Positions 43,313 through 52,069 of a stretch of 64,000 nt of DNA are shown here, piece after piece. Location of the stretch: the NCBI RefSeq assembly GCF_013155335.1, contig NZ_JABJQZ010000008.1, forward strand, positions 310,001-374,000, written 5' to 3'. Below the pieces are notes generated by a model. That model did not search any database and was not told where the DNA came from. It saw only the letters and a program-made list of their open reading frames with translations. Each line of letters opens with the position of its first letter. Position 1 is the first letter of the stretch. Both the position numbers and the translations under genes were made by a program. This stretch comes from Nocardioides sp. zg-1230. Its GTDB lineage: Bacteria > Actinomycetota > Actinomycetes > Propionibacteriales > Nocardioidaceae.

Positions 43313-44479
43313 GTGGAGCCTCGACCCGACACCCAGCCCGAGCTGACGTGGGTGTCGCACGCCTGGCGCTACGCCGTCTGCCTCGTGTTCTCGGCTGCGA
43401 TCTGGCAGACCGTCGCAAGGGCGGAGTGGCAGGACCACCGCCTGCTCTTCATGGCCGAGGTGGTGCTGGGCCTCGCCGCCTTCGTGCTGGTGTACTTCCG
43501 CCGTCGGGCGCCCGTGCGCGTGGCCATGCTGATCGCGGCGATGAGCGCCCTCTCCGGGATAGCGGCCGGCCCGGCCACCCTCGCGGCGGTCTCCGTCGCG
43601 ACCCGGCGTCGCTGGCGCGAGGTCGTGCTGGTCGGCAGCGCGAACTTCGCCGCAGCCCAGACATGGACCACGATCGCGCCGATCGAGGACAACGACTTCC
43701 TCGTCACCACGCTCGTCAACCTGGCCGTCAACACCGGGATGATGGGCTGGGGTCTCTACATCGGCTCGCGGCGTGAGCTGCTCTGGAACCTCCGCAACCG
43801 TGCCGAGCGGGCCGAGCTCGAGCAGGAGCTGCGGCTCACCCAGGCCCGCTCGACCGAGCGCGCACGCATCGCCGGCGAGATGCACGACGTGGTCGCGCAC
43901 CGCATCACCCAGGTCTCCATGCAGGCCGGCGCGCTCGCCTTCCGCGACGACCTCGACGGCGACCGCCTCCGCGAGGGACTCGGGCAGATCCAGCGCCAGG
44001 CCAACGACGCGCTCCACGAGCTGCGCGACGTGCTGGGCGTGCTGCGCGAGGACGACGCGAGCCCACCCACCGCGCGCCCGCAGCCGACGTACGACGACAT
44101 CGACGCGTTGGTGGACGAGGCGAGGTCCCTCGGCCTCGACGTCGACTGGGCCGACCACGTCGACCGCGACGTGCCGGTGCCCCCGGCGACGGGCCGCACG
44201 GTCTACCGGATCGTGCAGGAGGGCATCACCAACGTCCGCAAGCACGCCCCCGGCGCCGAGGTGGCGATCCGCTCCTCCGGTGGCGCGCGGGGCGGCATCA
44301 CGGTCGTGATCAGCAACCCGCTGCGCGACCGGCCCGGCGACCGGCCCAGCGGCGCACCCGGCGCGGGTCTGGGACTCGTCGGGCTGCGCGAGCGCACCGA
44401 GCTGCGGGGCGGGCGGCTGCACCAGCGCACGGTGGGGTCGCGGTTCGTGCTGGAGGCGTGGCTACCGTGGACCGCGTGA
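43313..44479 (+). CDS. Sensor histidine kinase (NarL/DesK-type, HisKA_3)
   Basis: This 388-residue membrane kinase has about five transmembrane helices in residues 20-145 and then a coiled-coil linker (LRNRAERAELEQELRLTQARS). The HisKA_3 dimerisation helix carries phospho-His in GEMHDVVAHRI, and the ATP-binding domain has an N-box (VQEGITNVRKHA) and G-box (GAGLGLVGLRER). There is no obvious extracellular sensing domain, so it may sense membrane state. The leaderless -10 box picks the GTG at 43313; a GTG 21 bases earlier is possible. It overlaps the response regulator gene. Confidence 0.9.
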   Translation: MEPRPDTQPELTWVSHAWRYAVCLVFSAAIWQTVARAEWQDHRLLFMAEVVLGLAAFVLVYFRRRAPVRVAMLIAAMSALSGIAAGPATLAAVSVATRRRWREVVLVGSANFAAAQTWTTIAPIEDNDFLVTTLVNLAVNTGMMGWGLYIGSRRELLWNLRNRAERAELEQELRLTQARSTERARIAGEMHDVVAHRITQVSMQAGALAFRDDLDGDRLREGLGQIQRQANDALHELRDVLGVLREDDASPPTARPQPTYDDIDALVDEARSLGLDVDWADHVDRDVPVPPATGRTVYRIVQEGITNVRKHAPGAEVAIRSSGGARGGITVVISNPLRDRPGDRPSGAPGAGLGLVGLRERTELRGGRLHQRTVGSRFVLEAWLPWTA

Positions 44480-45126
44480 TCCGTGTGCTGCTCGTCGACG
44501 ACGACCCGCTGGTCCGTTCGGCGCTGACCCTGATGCTCGGCGGGCAGGCCGACATCGAGGTCGTCGGCGAGGCCCCCGACGGCGAGGCCGGCCTGGCGCA
44601 GGTCGCCGAGCACCGGCCCGACGTCGTGCTGATGGACATCCGGATGCCCGTGATGGACGGCCTGGAGGCCACGCGCATCCTGCACTCGAGGCCGTCCCCG
44701 CCGGCCGTGGTCGTGCTCACCACGTTCGACGCCGACGACCATGTGCTGCGGGCCGTCGCGGCGGGCGCCGACGGGTTCCTGCTCAAGGACACCCCGCCCG
44801 GTGACATCGTCGGCGCGATCCGCACGGTGGCGGCCGGCGACGCAATGCTGTCACCGTCGGCGACGCGCAGCCTGGTGTCCCGGCTGCGCAGCACCTCGAC
44901 GAACGACCGGTCCTCCACGGCCGCCGACCGGCTGACGGTGTTGACCGAGCGCGAGCTCGAGGTCGCCGTGTGCGTGGGGCGCGGGCTCAGCAACTCCGAG
45001 ATCGCCTCGGAGCTCTACCTGTCGATCCCGACCGTGAAGTCGCACGTGTCGCGCCTGCTGACCAAGCTCGACGCCACCAACCGTGTGCAGGTGGCGATGG
45101 TCGTGCACGACGCCGGCCTGGTCTGA
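44467..45126 (+). CDS. LuxR/NarL-family response regulator
   Basis: This 219-residue protein has a receiver domain (VLLVDDDPLVRSAL acidic pair, phospho-acceptor Asp in LMDIRMPVMDG, Lys in FLLKDTP) and a C-terminal LuxR helix-turn-helix (LTERELEVAVCVGRGLSNSEIASEL). It pairs with the overlapping upstream kinase. Three in-frame GTG starts exist (44458, 44467, 44476). The middle one has GGAGG nine bases ahead; the last would give a four-base GTGA overlap with the kinase stop. Targets are unknown. Confidence 0.9.
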   Translation: MDRVIRVLLVDDDPLVRSALTLMLGGQADIEVVGEAPDGEAGLAQVAEHRPDVVLMDIRMPVMDGLEATRILHSRPSPPAVVVLTTFDADDHVLRAVAAGADGFLLKDTPPGDIVGAIRTVAAGDAMLSPSATRSLVSRLRSTSTNDRSSTAADRLTVLTERELEVAVCVGRGLSNSEIASELYLSIPTVKSHVSRLLTKLDATNRVQVAMVVHDAGLV

Positions 45127-45152
45127 GGGCTCCTGCTCGAGCCCGCCCGGGC

Positions 45153-45929
45153 TCAGACGTCGTACGTCGCCCCGGCCCGGGCCAGGTCGACCGGGCCCGA
45201 CCACTCGGCGCGCGCCTCGGCCTCGGCGTCGGCCGGGTCGTGCCACGGCGGGACGTGGGTCAGCACCAGACGCTCGACCCCGGCGCGGGACGCCGTACGT
45301 CCGCAGTCGGTGCCGGTCATGTGGAGGTCGGGCGGGTTGTCGTCGCCGCTGCGGAAGGAGGCCTCGGCCAGCAGCAGGTGCGCACCCGTGGCCACCTCGT
45401 CGAGCTGCGGGCACGGCCCGGTGTCACCGGAGTAGACGAGCGTGCGACCGCCGGCCGTCACCTTCAGGGCGTAGGCAGCGACCGGGTGGACCACCTGCCG
45501 GACCTCGACGCGAAACGGGCCGAGCTCCAGCACCCCGCCCTCGGCGTGGTCGCGACTGCCGTACTCCAGGAAGGCGAACTCCTGCGTCATGCCCGGGTCG
45601 AGCGGCAGGTCGTAGGCCCGCGCCATCCGTTCGGCCGTCCCGGCCGGCCCCCACACGGGGATCTGCGGCTGCGGACCGGTGGGGTGGTACTTGCGCATCA
45701 CGTAGTAGCCGCAGAGGTCGAGGCAGTGGTCGGCGTGGAGGTGGCTGAGGAGCACCGCGTCGACGTCGAGAGGGTCGGCGTAGCGGTGCAGCTGGCCGAG
45801 GGCCCCGTTGCCGAGGTCGAGCAGGATCCGCCACGTGCGGCCGTCGTGCTCCTCCTCCAGCAGGTAGCAGCTCGCCGCGGACTCGGGGCCGGGGTAGGAC
45901 CCCGAGCACCCGACGACGGTGAGCCTCAT
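45153..45929 (-). CDS. Metallo-beta-lactamase-fold hydrolase (Rv1339-like position)
   Basis: This 258-residue protein has the MBL metal motif HLHADHCLD near residue 62, later ligands in VVHPVAAYAL and YSGDTGPCPQL, and a terminal LTHVPPWHDP. It sits directly after murI with a four-base overlap. In mycobacteria that position is held by Rv1339, reported as an atypical cyclic-nucleotide phosphodiesterase. The same role here is inferred from position and fold; an RNase Z-like activity is the alternative. Confidence 0.85.
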   Translation of the reverse strand: MRLTVVGCSGSYPGPESAASCYLLEEEHDGRTWRILLDLGNGALGQLHRYADPLDVDAVLLSHLHADHCLDLCGYYVMRKYHPTGPQPQIPVWGPAGTAERMARAYDLPLDPGMTQEFAFLEYGSRDHAEGGVLELGPFRVEVRQVVHPVAAYALKVTAGGRTLVYSGDTGPCPQLDEVATGAHLLLAEASFRSGDDNPPDLHMTGTDCGRTASRAGVERLVLTHVPPWHDPADAEAEARAEWSGPVDLARAGATYDV

Positions 45930-46750
45930 CTGCGGCCTCCGGCGAACTGCGTCGCGCCGAGCAGCTCCGAGCCGAGGAAGCGGCGGCCGGTCGTGGCGAA
46001 GTCGTCGGGACTGCCGGTGGTGGAGAAGGTGTAGCGCGCCTCGCCGTCGGGGCGCATGAGGCCGGTGCGGGCCAGCATCTTGTAGACGTCCTTGGCGCAC
46101 TCCTCCGCCGAGCTGACCAGGGTGACCTGATCGCCCATCACGTAGGAGATCACGCCGGTGAGCAGCGGGTAGTGGGTGCAGCCGAGGATCAGCGTGTCGA
46201 CACCCGCCTCGGCCAGCGGGTCGAGGTAGTCGTGGGCGGCGGCGAGCAGCTCGTCGCCCCCGGTGACGCCCTGCTCGACGAAGTCGACGAAACGCGGGCA
46301 GGCCCGGATGTGCAGGTCGAGGTGGGGCGCCGCGGCGAACGCGTCGTCGTACGCCATCGAGCTGGCGGTGGCGCGGGTGCAGATCACACCGACCCGCTGG
46401 TTGCGCGTGGCGGCGGCCGCCCGCCGCGCGGCGGGCAGGATCACCTCGACCACGGGTACGTCGTAGCGCTCGCGGGCGTCGCGCAGCATGGCGGCGCTCG
46501 CGGAGTTGCAGGCGATCACGAGCGCCTTGACGCCCTGCTCGTAGAGGTGGTCGAGGCACTCGAGGGCGTACTCGCGGACCTCGCCGATGGGCTTCTGGCC
46601 GTAAGGCTGGCGGGCGGTGTCGCCGAGGTAGACGACCGACTCGTGCGGGAGCTGGTCGATCACCGAGCGCGCCACGGTCAACCCGCCGAAGCCGGAGTCG
46701 AAGATGCCGATCGGGGCGTCGGCGGTCTCTCGCGGCGTGGACGTCGGCAC
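45926..46750 (-). CDS. murI: Glutamate racemase
   Basis: This 274-residue enzyme makes D-glutamate for peptidoglycan. IGIFDSGFGGLTVA, YLGDTARQPYG, a first catalytic Cys in VIACNSASA and a second in LGCTHYPLL are all present. The GTG at 46750 is supported by a TAGCCT -10 box seven bases upstream, so the message appears leaderless. It is co-transcribed with the MBL hydrolase. Confidence 0.95.
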   Translation of the reverse strand: MPTSTPRETADAPIGIFDSGFGGLTVARSVIDQLPHESVVYLGDTARQPYGQKPIGEVREYALECLDHLYEQGVKALVIACNSASAAMLRDARERYDVPVVEVILPAARRAAAATRNQRVGVICTRATASSMAYDDAFAAAPHLDLHIRACPRFVDFVEQGVTGGDELLAAAHDYLDPLAEAGVDTLILGCTHYPLLTGVISYVMGDQVTLVSSAEECAKDVYKMLARTGLMRPDGEARYTFSTTGSPDDFATTGRRFLGSELLGATQFAGGRR

Positions 46751-46757
46751 AGGAGGA

Positions 46758-46763
46758 AGGCTA
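46758..46763 (-). promoter_or_regulatory. Leaderless -10 box for murI
   Basis: TAGCCT on the minus strand is followed by seven bases and the GTG at 46750. Confidence 0.55.
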
Positions 46764-46829
46764 GGCGGTCGGGCCGTCGCGGGTCACGCGGTCGCGTGCG
46801 TCGGTCCCGTCACACGGCCCTCGCCGGGT

Positions 46830-46835
46830 TAGGGT
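46830..46835 (+). promoter_or_regulatory. Leaderless -10 box for the exported phosphodiesterase
   Basis: TAGGGT is followed by six bases and the GTG at 46842. Confidence 0.6.
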
Positions 46836-46841
46836 CGCCGC

Positions 46842-47891
46842 GTGACCCTGCGCACCGCGATCGCCTCCCTGCTCGCCTGCACCGCCGTAGGCCTCGTGCC
46901 GACGTCGGCCCCGGCCCAGGTGCCGTCCGGCGACCCCACGCTGCCCACCCCGCGCGTCTCCGCGGACAACGCCGTCGACTCCGTCGTGGCGATCTCCGTC
47001 GACGGGCTCAACACCGACGCCCTCGACAAGCTCGGCCGCGCGCGCACGCCGCACCTGCACGACCTCATGGACTCCGGCGCGTCGACGCTCAACGCCCGCA
47101 CCGAGCACGAGCTCACCATCACCCTCCCCAACCACACCGGGATGGTGACCGGGCGCCGCGTCGAGGCGACCACGGGCGGCCACGGCGTGACATGGAACGA
47201 CGACCGGCGCCGACCCGCGACCGTCCAGGCAGCTGCCGGCCAGCGGGTCGAGTCGGTCTTCACGCAGGTCGCCGCGGCGGGCGGCTCGACCGCGCTCTTC
47301 GCGAGCAAGACGAAGTTCTCGCTCTGGAAGCGCAGCTGGCCCCTCGCCATCGACACCACCCGCATCCAGCTCGACAACTCGCTCCTGGCCCGCTCGGTGC
47401 GGCGCGACCTGCGCGACCACGAGCGCGCCTTCCGCTTCGTGCACCTCTCCCTGCCCGACGCCGTCGGCCACGACCACGGCTTCATGTCACCGCGCTACCT
47501 GCGCGCGGTCGAGCAGGTCGACCGCCTCGTCGGGGTGATCGTCGACGCCGTGCGCTCCGACAACGAGCTCGTCGGCCGCACCGCGATCATCCTCACCAGC
47601 GACCACGGCGGGCTCGGCGACAGCCACTCGGACGCCCGCAAGCTGGCCAACTACCGCGTCGCGTTCATGGTGGCCGGTCCGGGCGTGCCCGCCGGCGCGG
47701 ACCTCTACGAGCTCAACGCCGACGACTACGGCGACCCGGGCAAGCGGCGCACGACCTACCGCCGGACGCCTCCGCCGGTGCGCAACGGCGACCTGGCCAA
47801 CCTGACGCTCGACCTGCTGGACCTCCCCGCTGTCCCGGGAAGCGAGCACAACTCCAGCCTCGATCTCGACGTCTCACCCCCACCTGCCTGA
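46842..47891 (+). CDS. Exported alkaline phosphatase-superfamily phosphodiesterase
   Basis: This 349-residue protein has a signal peptide (cleavage near APAQVPSG) and the type I phosphodiesterase/nucleotide pyrophosphatase fold. ISVDGLNTDAL supplies the first metal ligand. TLPNHTGM carries a Thr nucleophile. LPDAVGHDHGF and LTSDHGGLGDSHS carry the remaining Asp/His ligands. It probably hydrolyses a phosphodiester or phosphonate outside the cell. It is followed 34 bases later by a cotH-like gene on the same strand, suggesting a two-gene exported set. Confidence 0.87.
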   Translation: MTLRTAIASLLACTAVGLVPTSAPAQVPSGDPTLPTPRVSADNAVDSVVAISVDGLNTDALDKLGRARTPHLHDLMDSGASTLNARTEHELTITLPNHTGMVTGRRVEATTGGHGVTWNDDRRRPATVQAAAGQRVESVFTQVAAAGGSTALFASKTKFSLWKRSWPLAIDTTRIQLDNSLLARSVRRDLRDHERAFRFVHLSLPDAVGHDHGFMSPRYLRAVEQVDRLVGVIVDAVRSDNELVGRTAIILTSDHGGLGDSHSDARKLANYRVAFMVAGPGVPAGADLYELNADDYGDPGKRRTTYRRTPPPVRNGDLANLTLDLLDLPAVPGSEHNSSLDLDVSPPPA

Positions 47892-47925
47892 CCCATCCGC
47901 CCGGACGCCGGGCTGAGGAGGACCC

Positions 47926-49494
47926 GTGTCCGTGTTGAAGATGCTCCAGCTGCGACGACTCAGCGCCGCGACTGCGCTCGCCGTCGCCGCGTCGACCGTG
48001 GTGCTCACGCCGGCCTCGGGCCGCGAGCCCACCCCCACCCCGGGCGGCGATCGCGCCGCCGCGGTGATCGGCTGGCCGCCGGCCCCGCCTGCCCAGCTGG
48101 TCATCGACACCGGGGGCGCAGCCGTCGGGCGCGAGGACTACGTGCCGGGCACGGTCACCCTCGACGGCGTCACCCGGGTCACCGAGGTGCGCGGACGCGG
48201 CAACTCGACGTGGGGCTGGGACAAGAAGCCGTACAAGCTCAAGCTGGAGGAGGACGCCGCCCTGGTCGGGTCGCGCGACTACGACGAGTGGGTGCTCCTC
48301 GCCGGCTACGCCGACCGCAGCTCGCTGCGCACGGCAGCGGCGTTCGCCGTCGCCGGGCAGACCCGACTGTCGTGGACCCCGCGCTACCGCTTCGTCGAGG
48401 TGGTGCTCAACGGCCAGCCGCAGGGCCTCTACATGCTCACCGAGCAGGTCGAGGAGGGCAAGGGACGCGTCAACCTGCCCGACGACGGCTACCTGCTCGA
48501 GTTCAACCAGCGCTACCTGCGCGACGGCGAGCCCGGCTTCCGCACCCGGAGGGGGTCCGCCATCGCGTTCAAGGACCCCGACGAGGTGACCAAGCAGCAG
48601 CGTCGCCAGGTGCGGCGCGCGGTGTCACGCTTCGAGAAGGTGCTCTACGGCCCCGACTTCGCGGACCCCGAGACCGGCTACGCGGCGTACGTCAACGTCC
48701 GCAAGCTCATCGACTGGTACCTCGTCGAGGAGCTGTTCGCCAACCAGGACTCCAACTTCCAGTCGAGCGTGAACTTCAGCTGGGTGCCGGGCAAGCGCTT
48801 CGTCTTCGGCCCCGTGTGGGACTTCGACCTCAGCGCGGGGACCCGTTGGCTCGGCTCCACGGAGCCGGACGCCTGGCGCACCCGGCTCGGGCGCCACTGG
48901 ATCGCCCGGATGTTGCAGGACCCCGCCTTCTCCGCCCGGGTCAAGAGCCGCTGGGCCCGCCTCAAGCCGATCGCGCGCCAGGTCGTCTCCCAGATCCCCG
49001 CCGCCTCGGCCACCCTGGCTCCTGCCGCCGAGTCCGACTGGACCCAGTGGCACGCGGCCGGCGACCTCGACTGGACCCACCACGGCAGCACCCGGCAGGC
49101 GGAGGTCGACTTCCTCGGCGACTGGCTCACGAAGCGGATCCAGTGGCTGAGCAACAACGAGGCTCGGCTCGCTGGGATCCGGCAGCGCACCCCGGAGCGC
49201 GAACGGACGGTCTGGGTCCCGGTGCAGCTCCAGTCCGCCCCGAGCACCGCGGTCGACGTCGCCTACGTCGTCCAGGCCGGGTCGGCCACGCCCGGTGAGG
49301 ACTTCGTCGCCGAGCAGGGCTCGGTCACCTTCCCCGCCGGCCAGACCGAGCGCGTCATCCCTGTGAAGGTCCTCGACGACACGGTGACGGAGGGTCGCGA
49401 GAGCATCCGGGTGACCATCACCGCTGCGTCGGGCGACGTCGTGGTCGGCTCGCCGACGACGACCGTCGTGGCCATCGACGCCAACAAGCGCTGA
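47926..49494 (+). CDS. Exported CotH-kinase-family protein with a C-terminal Calx-beta domain
   Basis: This 522-residue protein has a signal peptide and a CotH kinase-like core: VRGRGNSTWGWDKKPYKLKL near residue 88, YRFVEVVLNGQPQGLYMLTEQVE, a substrate loop around YLLEFNQRY, and FGPVWDFDLSAG near residue 300. Bacillus CotH is an atypical kinase that phosphorylates coat proteins. Residues about 420-520 form a Calx-beta domain (VDVAYVVQAGSATPGEDFV, GSVTFPAGQTERVIPV, DDTVTEGRESIRV), which usually binds calcium. The GTG start has GAGGAGG just upstream. Extracellular protein phosphorylation is possible but unproven. Confidence 0.87.
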   Translation: MSVLKMLQLRRLSAATALAVAASTVVLTPASGREPTPTPGGDRAAAVIGWPPAPPAQLVIDTGGAAVGREDYVPGTVTLDGVTRVTEVRGRGNSTWGWDKKPYKLKLEEDAALVGSRDYDEWVLLAGYADRSSLRTAAAFAVAGQTRLSWTPRYRFVEVVLNGQPQGLYMLTEQVEEGKGRVNLPDDGYLLEFNQRYLRDGEPGFRTRRGSAIAFKDPDEVTKQQRRQVRRAVSRFEKVLYGPDFADPETGYAAYVNVRKLIDWYLVEELFANQDSNFQSSVNFSWVPGKRFVFGPVWDFDLSAGTRWLGSTEPDAWRTRLGRHWIARMLQDPAFSARVKSRWARLKPIARQVVSQIPAASATLAPAAESDWTQWHAAGDLDWTHHGSTRQAEVDFLGDWLTKRIQWLSNNEARLAGIRQRTPERERTVWVPVQLQSAPSTAVDVAYVVQAGSATPGEDFVAEQGSVTFPAGQTERVIPVKVLDDTVTEGRESIRVTITAASGDVVVGSPTTTVVAIDANKR

Positions 49495-49518
49495 GTCTGC
49501 CGACCCACCCCGTGGCGG

Positions 49519-50181
49519 TCAGCGCCGTCTGACCGCCGCGGCCTCCCAGGGGAGCGGCCACGGGTTGAAGCGGCACCCGCCGGTGCCCTTGGACTGCTGC
49601 ATCATCACCGGCGCGCGGCCGCGGCCGTGGCACGTGGTGTGGCCGCGGCCCAGCCAGTGGCCGGTCTCGTGGTTGACGACCAGGTGCCGGTAGTCGCGCA
49701 GCGACCGGCCGGCGGCGTTCCAGGCCGGCGAGGCCCGCCTCCAGCGCAGCTGGTTGATCACCACGTGCCGACCGACCCGGCACGACCACCGCACCGAGCA
49801 CCCGGACGAGAACGACGGAAGGGTGCCGGCCGCGGCGAGCACGAGCGTGAAGTCACCGCCCCGGCGCACCCGGCGGAACTGCACGCCGGCGGCACGCCAG
49901 CCGCGCGGGTGGTCGAAGGTCTCCTGCGCCTGCCGGCGGAAGACCTTCATCGACGCGGTCACCCTGCCTCGTGTGCGGACGGAGTAGGTGACGCGGCGGC
50001 TCACCGGGACGGCGTACGCCTCCATGGTCGGCTGCGTCGGCGTCGGGGTCGCGCGCCCGTGCTCGGCCCGCCGGTGCTCGCGCGCGTCCTCGACGGTGGC
50101 GTGGGTCGGGGCACCCATGACCGACAGCAGGAGCGCGGTCAGCACGGGGGCGAGCACGGCGACGCGGGCGGCCCGGGGCAT
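49519..50181 (-). CDS. Exported DUF3152 putative metalloprotease
   Basis: This 220-residue protein has a signal peptide (cleavage near THATVEDA) and a C-terminal DUF3152 domain. At residues 171-181 it has HETGHWLGRGH, the HExxHxxGxxH zinc signature of metzincin proteases, followed by CHGRGRAPVMMQQ, where the Met corresponds to the Met-turn. Paired cysteines (GCSVRWSC) precede the site. It is probably an exported zinc protease of unknown substrate. A TAGGCT -10 box six bases upstream suggests a leaderless start. Confidence 0.85.
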   Translation of the reverse strand: MPRAARVAVLAPVLTALLLSVMGAPTHATVEDAREHRRAEHGRATPTPTQPTMEAYAVPVSRRVTYSVRTRGRVTASMKVFRRQAQETFDHPRGWRAAGVQFRRVRRGGDFTLVLAAAGTLPSFSSGCSVRWSCRVGRHVVINQLRWRRASPAWNAAGRSLRDYRHLVVNHETGHWLGRGHTTCHGRGRAPVMMQQSKGTGGCRFNPWPLPWEAAAVRRR

Positions 50182-50187
50182 GTCACG

Positions 50188-50193
50188 AGCCTA
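50188..50193 (-). promoter_or_regulatory. Leaderless -10 box for the DUF3152 gene
   Basis: TAGGCT on the minus strand is followed by six bases and the ATG at 50181. Confidence 0.55.
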
Positions 50194-50222
50194 CGCGCGG
50201 GACGTACCGACGTCGTGCGGCG

Positions 50223-50228
50223 TAGCGT
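50223..50228 (+). promoter_or_regulatory. Leaderless -10 box for the small gene at 50235
   Basis: TAGCGT is followed by six bases and the ATG at 50235. It is the main evidence that the short frame is a gene. Confidence 0.45.
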
Positions 50229-50234
50229 CACGGC

Positions 50235-50459
50235 ATGCCCCCGGGTGACGCGGAGGTCCGATTCCGTCCACGCGGCCCCTACGACCTCGGTGGGCTGGAC
50301 ATCGTGGTGGAAGTCCGGTCGAAGTGGTTCGCCAGCCGTGCCGCGACACGTCAGGAACGGTGCGACCGGTTGTGCGCCGAGCTGGCCGAGGCCGCCGGGA
50401 CGACGGCCCTCGGGGTGTACCTCTTCTTGCCGGTCTCTGCTTGGGCCCAAGGCGAGTAG
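50235..50459 (+). CDS. Small hypothetical protein (74 residues)
   Basis: This short protein begins MPPGDAEVRFRPRGPYDLGG and contains a charged amphipathic middle (VRSKWFASRAATRQERCDRL). I do not recognise it. There is no signal peptide or membrane segment. The leaderless -10 box and lack of any other gene in the region support it as real. The 144 bases after it (50460-50603) contain short direct repeats of GGGGGTCGA but no gene. Confidence 0.5.
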   Translation: MPPGDAEVRFRPRGPYDLGGLDIVVEVRSKWFASRAATRQERCDRLCAELAEAAGTTALGVYLFLPVSAWAQGE

Positions 50460-50603
50460 CGCGCGATCATCGCGGGCGCGACCGCAGGTCGAGGGGGTCG
50501 AGGGGGTCGAGGTCGGCTCGGTGGCGCTGGCGACGCTCGATGCACCTGGTCGGGACGCGCCGACACCCCCGCTGACCTCAGGTCTGCGGGGTGTGGGGCG
50601 GGG

Positions 50604-51961
50604 TCATGGTCGGCGTGGTCGCGGAATGCCGGGTGGACCCAGTGGATCGTCCGGGTCGATCGGGCTGGTGCCGGTGCGGTCACGGCGGTAGCGGTGCCCG
50701 TGAGGGCTGGTCCACTCATTGACCCCGGGCGTGACCATCTCGTAGTGCCAGGCCGAGTGCGTCTTGAGCCGGTGGTGAAACCGGCACAGGGCGGCGAGGT
50801 TGTCTGTCCGTGTCGGCCCGGGCTGCTCAAGTCCTTCGGATGCGGCGTCGGGGTCGTGGGGGACGATGTGGTCGATGTCGCAGCGTCGGGCGGGGCGGGT
50901 GCACCAGGGGAAGCCGCAAGTTCGATCGCGGAGAACCACCTGCTCGCGGATCCGGTCGGGGATCGCGTAGGTGTCGGTGGCCAGCTGGGTGTTGAGGTCG
51001 ATGACGGGCTTGATGGTGACCTTCGTGCGGGAGTCGGAGCACCAGGAGCGGACCTGGTCGAGCAGCACGAGCCGCTGGCCTTCCTCGAGGCGTCCGGTGG
51101 GCCCGAACACGGTCTGCTCGTCGGAGCCCTCGTCGAAGTGGGCGTTTAAGTGGGCGTGCAGGACGACCTCGCGTGCGACGGGGAGCCCGTCGCCGTCCCC
51201 GGCCTCGACCTTCGCGGGAGTGCCCATGCCCGTGGTGTGGAGGTCGAGCGCGGTCTGGGTGCGGGCGAGGTCGCCGAGCGCCTTCGCCCGCCGGGCGTTC
51301 AGCGACTCGGTCGATCCGAGTGCGGCCTGGGTGGCAGCACCTTGCGCGAGCGCGCGGTCGAGATCGAGCGCGTCGGCGATGTCGAGCTCGCCCTCCATCC
51401 GCATCGTCCCCGCGAAGTGGACGTCCTGGGAGTCGATCGTGACGTGACGCGGGTCCACGTGGAGGTAGCCGTCCTCGGGATCAGCGGCCGGGTCGGGTGC
51501 GGCGAGGTCGAACCTCTTGATCGCCTCCGCCACCAGCCGGTCCAGCTGCGCGGAGCCGACCTTCCCGGCGACGGCGGCGACCTGCGCGTCCACGAACGCG
51601 GCGGCCTCCTTGGTCAACGACGGGGAGGAGTGGATGGTGGTCTCGGCGACCGCGCGGGCCTCCCACGCCGGCACCCGCCCTGCTTGGACCTGTGCCCACA
51701 ACCGCGGGAGGCGGTGGCGCAGCTCCAACGACTGGCCGATGAGCTTCTTCGCCGCCGTCGTCGACACCCCGAGCACGCCGCCGAGCTCGGCGATGCAGAA
51801 CTCCGCGACCGGCGGGCATCCGTCGCCGGCGATGGGCTCCTCGTGCTCGCACCCCGGAACCGTGAACGACGCGGCATCGTGGTCGACTCCGGCGGGTGCA
51901 GGTCCGCCCACTGAGCGGCGAGCACGAGCTGGTCAGCCGCCTCCCCCGTCGACGAGCTCAT
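50604..51961 (-). pseudogene. DUF222/HNH endonuclease gene with an N-terminal frameshift
   Basis: The main frame (50604-51911, up to 435 residues) is a DUF222 protein with a C-terminal HNH nuclease domain (CDIDHIVPHDPD, then NLAALCRFHHRLKTH). The expected family N-terminus, MSSSTGEAADQLVLAAQWAD followed by LHPPES, is encoded from ATG 51961 in another frame. The reading frame changes near 51880-51886 at GAGTCGACCACGAT, where one base appears missing. Translation could still begin at an in-frame GTG at 51911 and give a nearly full protein, or the sequence could contain an error. DUF222-HNH genes are multicopy in actinobacteria with no settled function. Confidence 0.75.
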
Positions 51962-51989
51962 GTCTCGGTCGCGGGCCGAGCGAGGTGCA

Positions 51990-52069
51990 GGTTGAGCGAC
52001 GTGCGGCCCCTCGACGGGCTCGAACCCGAGCCTCCGGTAGGGGCGGAGGGCGTCCTGGTTGTCGGGCTC
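51990..52069 (-). pseudogene. Possible remnant of a GNAT acetyltransferase C-terminus
   Basis: Directly after the cysM stop, one minus-strand frame reads EPDNQDALRPYRRLGFEPVE, the typical last strand-helix-strand of a GNAT acetyltransferase. No start or upstream acetyl-CoA domain is present. It may be the scar of an insertion or deletion next to the DUF222 gene. The assignment rests on about 20 residues only. Confidence 0.35.

Noticed and set aside
43090..43332. An 80-codon minus-strand frame between rph and the histidine kinase
   Set aside because: It runs through the hairpin, has no start signals and no recognisable features.
50490..50512. Short tandem GGGGGTCGA repeats
   Set aside because: Only about three copies of nine bases with no spacer structure; not a CRISPR array and probably slippage in GC-rich DNA.
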